DNA from: Marinomonas sp. MED121
Lineage (GTDB): Bacteria > Pseudomonadota > Gammaproteobacteria > Pseudomonadales > Marinomonadaceae
DNA: 64,000 bases
Assembly: GCF_000153025.1 (NCBI RefSeq)
Contig: NZ_CH672429.1
Span: 1,661,070-1,725,069 of the forward strand
Direction of reading: 5' to 3'
Both the position numbers and the translations under genes were made by a program. The notes beneath the pieces are model-generated. The model saw only the letters and a program-made list of their open reading frames with translations. It had not been told where the DNA came from and did no database searches. Numbering within the stretch: the first letter of the stretch is position 1; the number at the start of each line of letters is the position of its first letter. Below are positions 63,127-64,000 of this stretch, one piece after another.

Positions 63127-63999
63127 TTATTTAAATACCACTGTTTTGTTACCATCAAGGAAAACCCTATGCTCAATATGCAATTGTAATGCACGAGCAA
63201 GTGCAACCGTTTCTGTATCACGGCCGACTGAAACCAGCATCTCAGGGTTATAAGTATGATCCACTGGCTGTACAGACTGGGCAATAATAGGCCCTTCATC
63301 TAGGTCTGGCGTAACATAATGAGCCGTTGCTCCAATCAGCTTCACACCGCGATCAAAAGCCTGATGGTAAGGTTTCGCACCTTTAAAGCCAGGTAGGAAG
63401 GAGTGATGAATATTAATCGCTCGACCATTTAACTCTTTACACAAGCTATCAGACAAGATTTGCATATAACGTGCTAAAACAACCAGGTCGGTTTCTGTTT
63501 CATTCACTATGTCCATCAGGGCTAATTCTTGCTCACGCTTATTTTCTTTGGTTACAGGTAAATGAACAAATCGAATCCCTTCACGCTCTGCCATAGGACG
63601 TAAGTCCTTATGGTTCGACACTATGGCTGTAATCTCCATCGGTAACTCACCTTTACGGTGGCGATAGAGTAAATTATCCAGACAATGATCAAATTTACTG
63701 ACCATCAATAAAACCCGCATCAGCGTCGCCTTAGCATGTAATTCCCATTTGATATCAAAAGGATCTGCTACAGCCGAAAATCCGTCACGAATTTCATCTA
63801 CTGTTTTTTCGCCTGTCTCAATACGACATACAGCTCGCATAAAGAACTGTTCACTATCTTCATCTACATACTGATTAAGCTCTGAAATATAACAACCTTG
63901 TGAGGCGATATAAGAGGTCACTGCGGCGACTATACCGCTTTTAGCAGTACAAGATGCTTTCAATACAAATTCGTTAGAATCAGAGTTTTGAATTGCCAT
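63127..63999 (-). CDS. purU: Formyltetrahydrofolate deformylase
   Basis: Hydrolyses 10-formyl-tetrahydrofolate to formate and tetrahydrofolate, balancing one-carbon pools and supplying formate for purine synthesis. The 290-residue protein has an N-terminal ACT domain (residues 10-90; AKSGIVAAVTSYIASQGCYI) and the formyltransferase fold with the catalytic His in INIHHSFLPGFKGAKPYHQAF near residue 195 and the Asp in THYVTPDLDEGPII-like ATAHYVTPDLDEGPII. The ATG ends one base from the window edge, so an upstream start cannot be excluded, but the length matches the family. Confidence 0.93.
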   Translation of the reverse strand: MAIQNSDSNEFVLKASCTAKSGIVAAVTSYIASQGCYISELNQYVDEDSEQFFMRAVCRIETGEKTVDEIRDGFSAVADPFDIKWELHAKATLMRVLLMVSKFDHCLDNLLYRHRKGELPMEITAIVSNHKDLRPMAEREGIRFVHLPVTKENKREQELALMDIVNETETDLVVLARYMQILSDSLCKELNGRAINIHHSFLPGFKGAKPYHQAFDRGVKLIGATAHYVTPDLDEGPIIAQSVQPVDHTYNPEMLVSVGRDTETVALARALQLHIEHRVFLDGNKTVVFK

Positions 64000-64000
64000 A

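Noticed and set aside
1-64000. CRISPR arrays, tRNA or rRNA genes, prophage or integrative elements
   Set aside because: No regular spaced repeats, cloverleaf sequences, rRNA motifs, integrases or phage structural genes were recognised.

Overview
The window looks like a piece of a marine gammaproteobacterial chromosome, most likely Oceanospirillales close to Marinomonas. That placement is an inference. It rests on the moderately low GC content, the dense housekeeping genes with gammaproteobacterial protein sequences (nrdR, ribD, nusB, ettA, zapE, purU, rlmF, mltA), the choline-to-betaine genes, a TRAP transporter, a large DmdC-type acyl-CoA dehydrogenase and a marine-type alkaline phosphatase. 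I saw no rRNA, tRNA, CRISPR array, prophage or complete insertion sequence.

Layout. 1-3.3 kb is a minus-strand nrdR-ribD-nusB-thiL block. It lacks the ribE/ribBA/ribH genes that usually sit inside it, and a plus-strand DM13 gene is inserted between nusB and thiL. 3.5-12.2 kb holds two EamA permeases, ettA, an ornithine cyclodeaminase homologue, an aromatic/aspartate aminotransferase, an Lrp-type regulator divergent from a permease, and a gamma-butyrobetaine-hydroxylase-like dioxygenase. That dioxygenase has an unusual GC-rich structured leader with a 25-codon ORF. 12.5-15.1 kb holds a methionine aminopeptidase paired with a ParD-like antitoxin-family gene, an orphan terminator that may mark a small RNA, a Fur-box-like site, and two bacterioferritin subunits that split ferroxidase and heme functions. 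15.2-26.1 kb holds plsC, a chemoreceptor, an alkaline phosphatase, psuK-psuG (pseudouridine catabolism), rlmF, a CBS protein and catalase.

26.2-36.5 kb is the most distinctive region. It combines malonyl-CoA synthetase, malonyl-CoA decarboxylase, a YciI-like protein, an FAH-family hydrolase, a RutE-like nitroreductase-fold enzyme, a three-gene TRAP transporter, an intradiol ring-cleavage dioxygenase and a GntR/FCD regulator. This could be a complete uptake-and-degradation unit whose product drains through malonate or malonyl-CoA to acetyl-CoA. I cannot name the substrate.

36.6-47 kb holds a NYN-domain protein, a VOC protein, zapE, an OlsF-like bifunctional ornithine-lipid synthase overlapping a 47-residue membrane peptide gene, a bile-acid:sodium symporter family protein, a lone CBM48-like protein and betBA without betI. 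47-64 kb holds a LysR/permease pair, an acyl-CoA dehydrogenase, cpdB, a MocR regulator with its divergent dehydrogenase, a zinc peptidase, a J-domain protein, a 7TMR-DISM/EAL protein, mltA, a CPA2 antiporter and purU.

A family of short non-coding elements is scattered through the window at about 15.1, 26.2, 37.6 and 39.0 kb. Their ends resemble IS5 termini (GGAAxxTGCGAWTAAG) and they sit in YTAR target sites. They look like MITEs or relics of an IS5-type transposon. Two of them sit exactly on stop codons.
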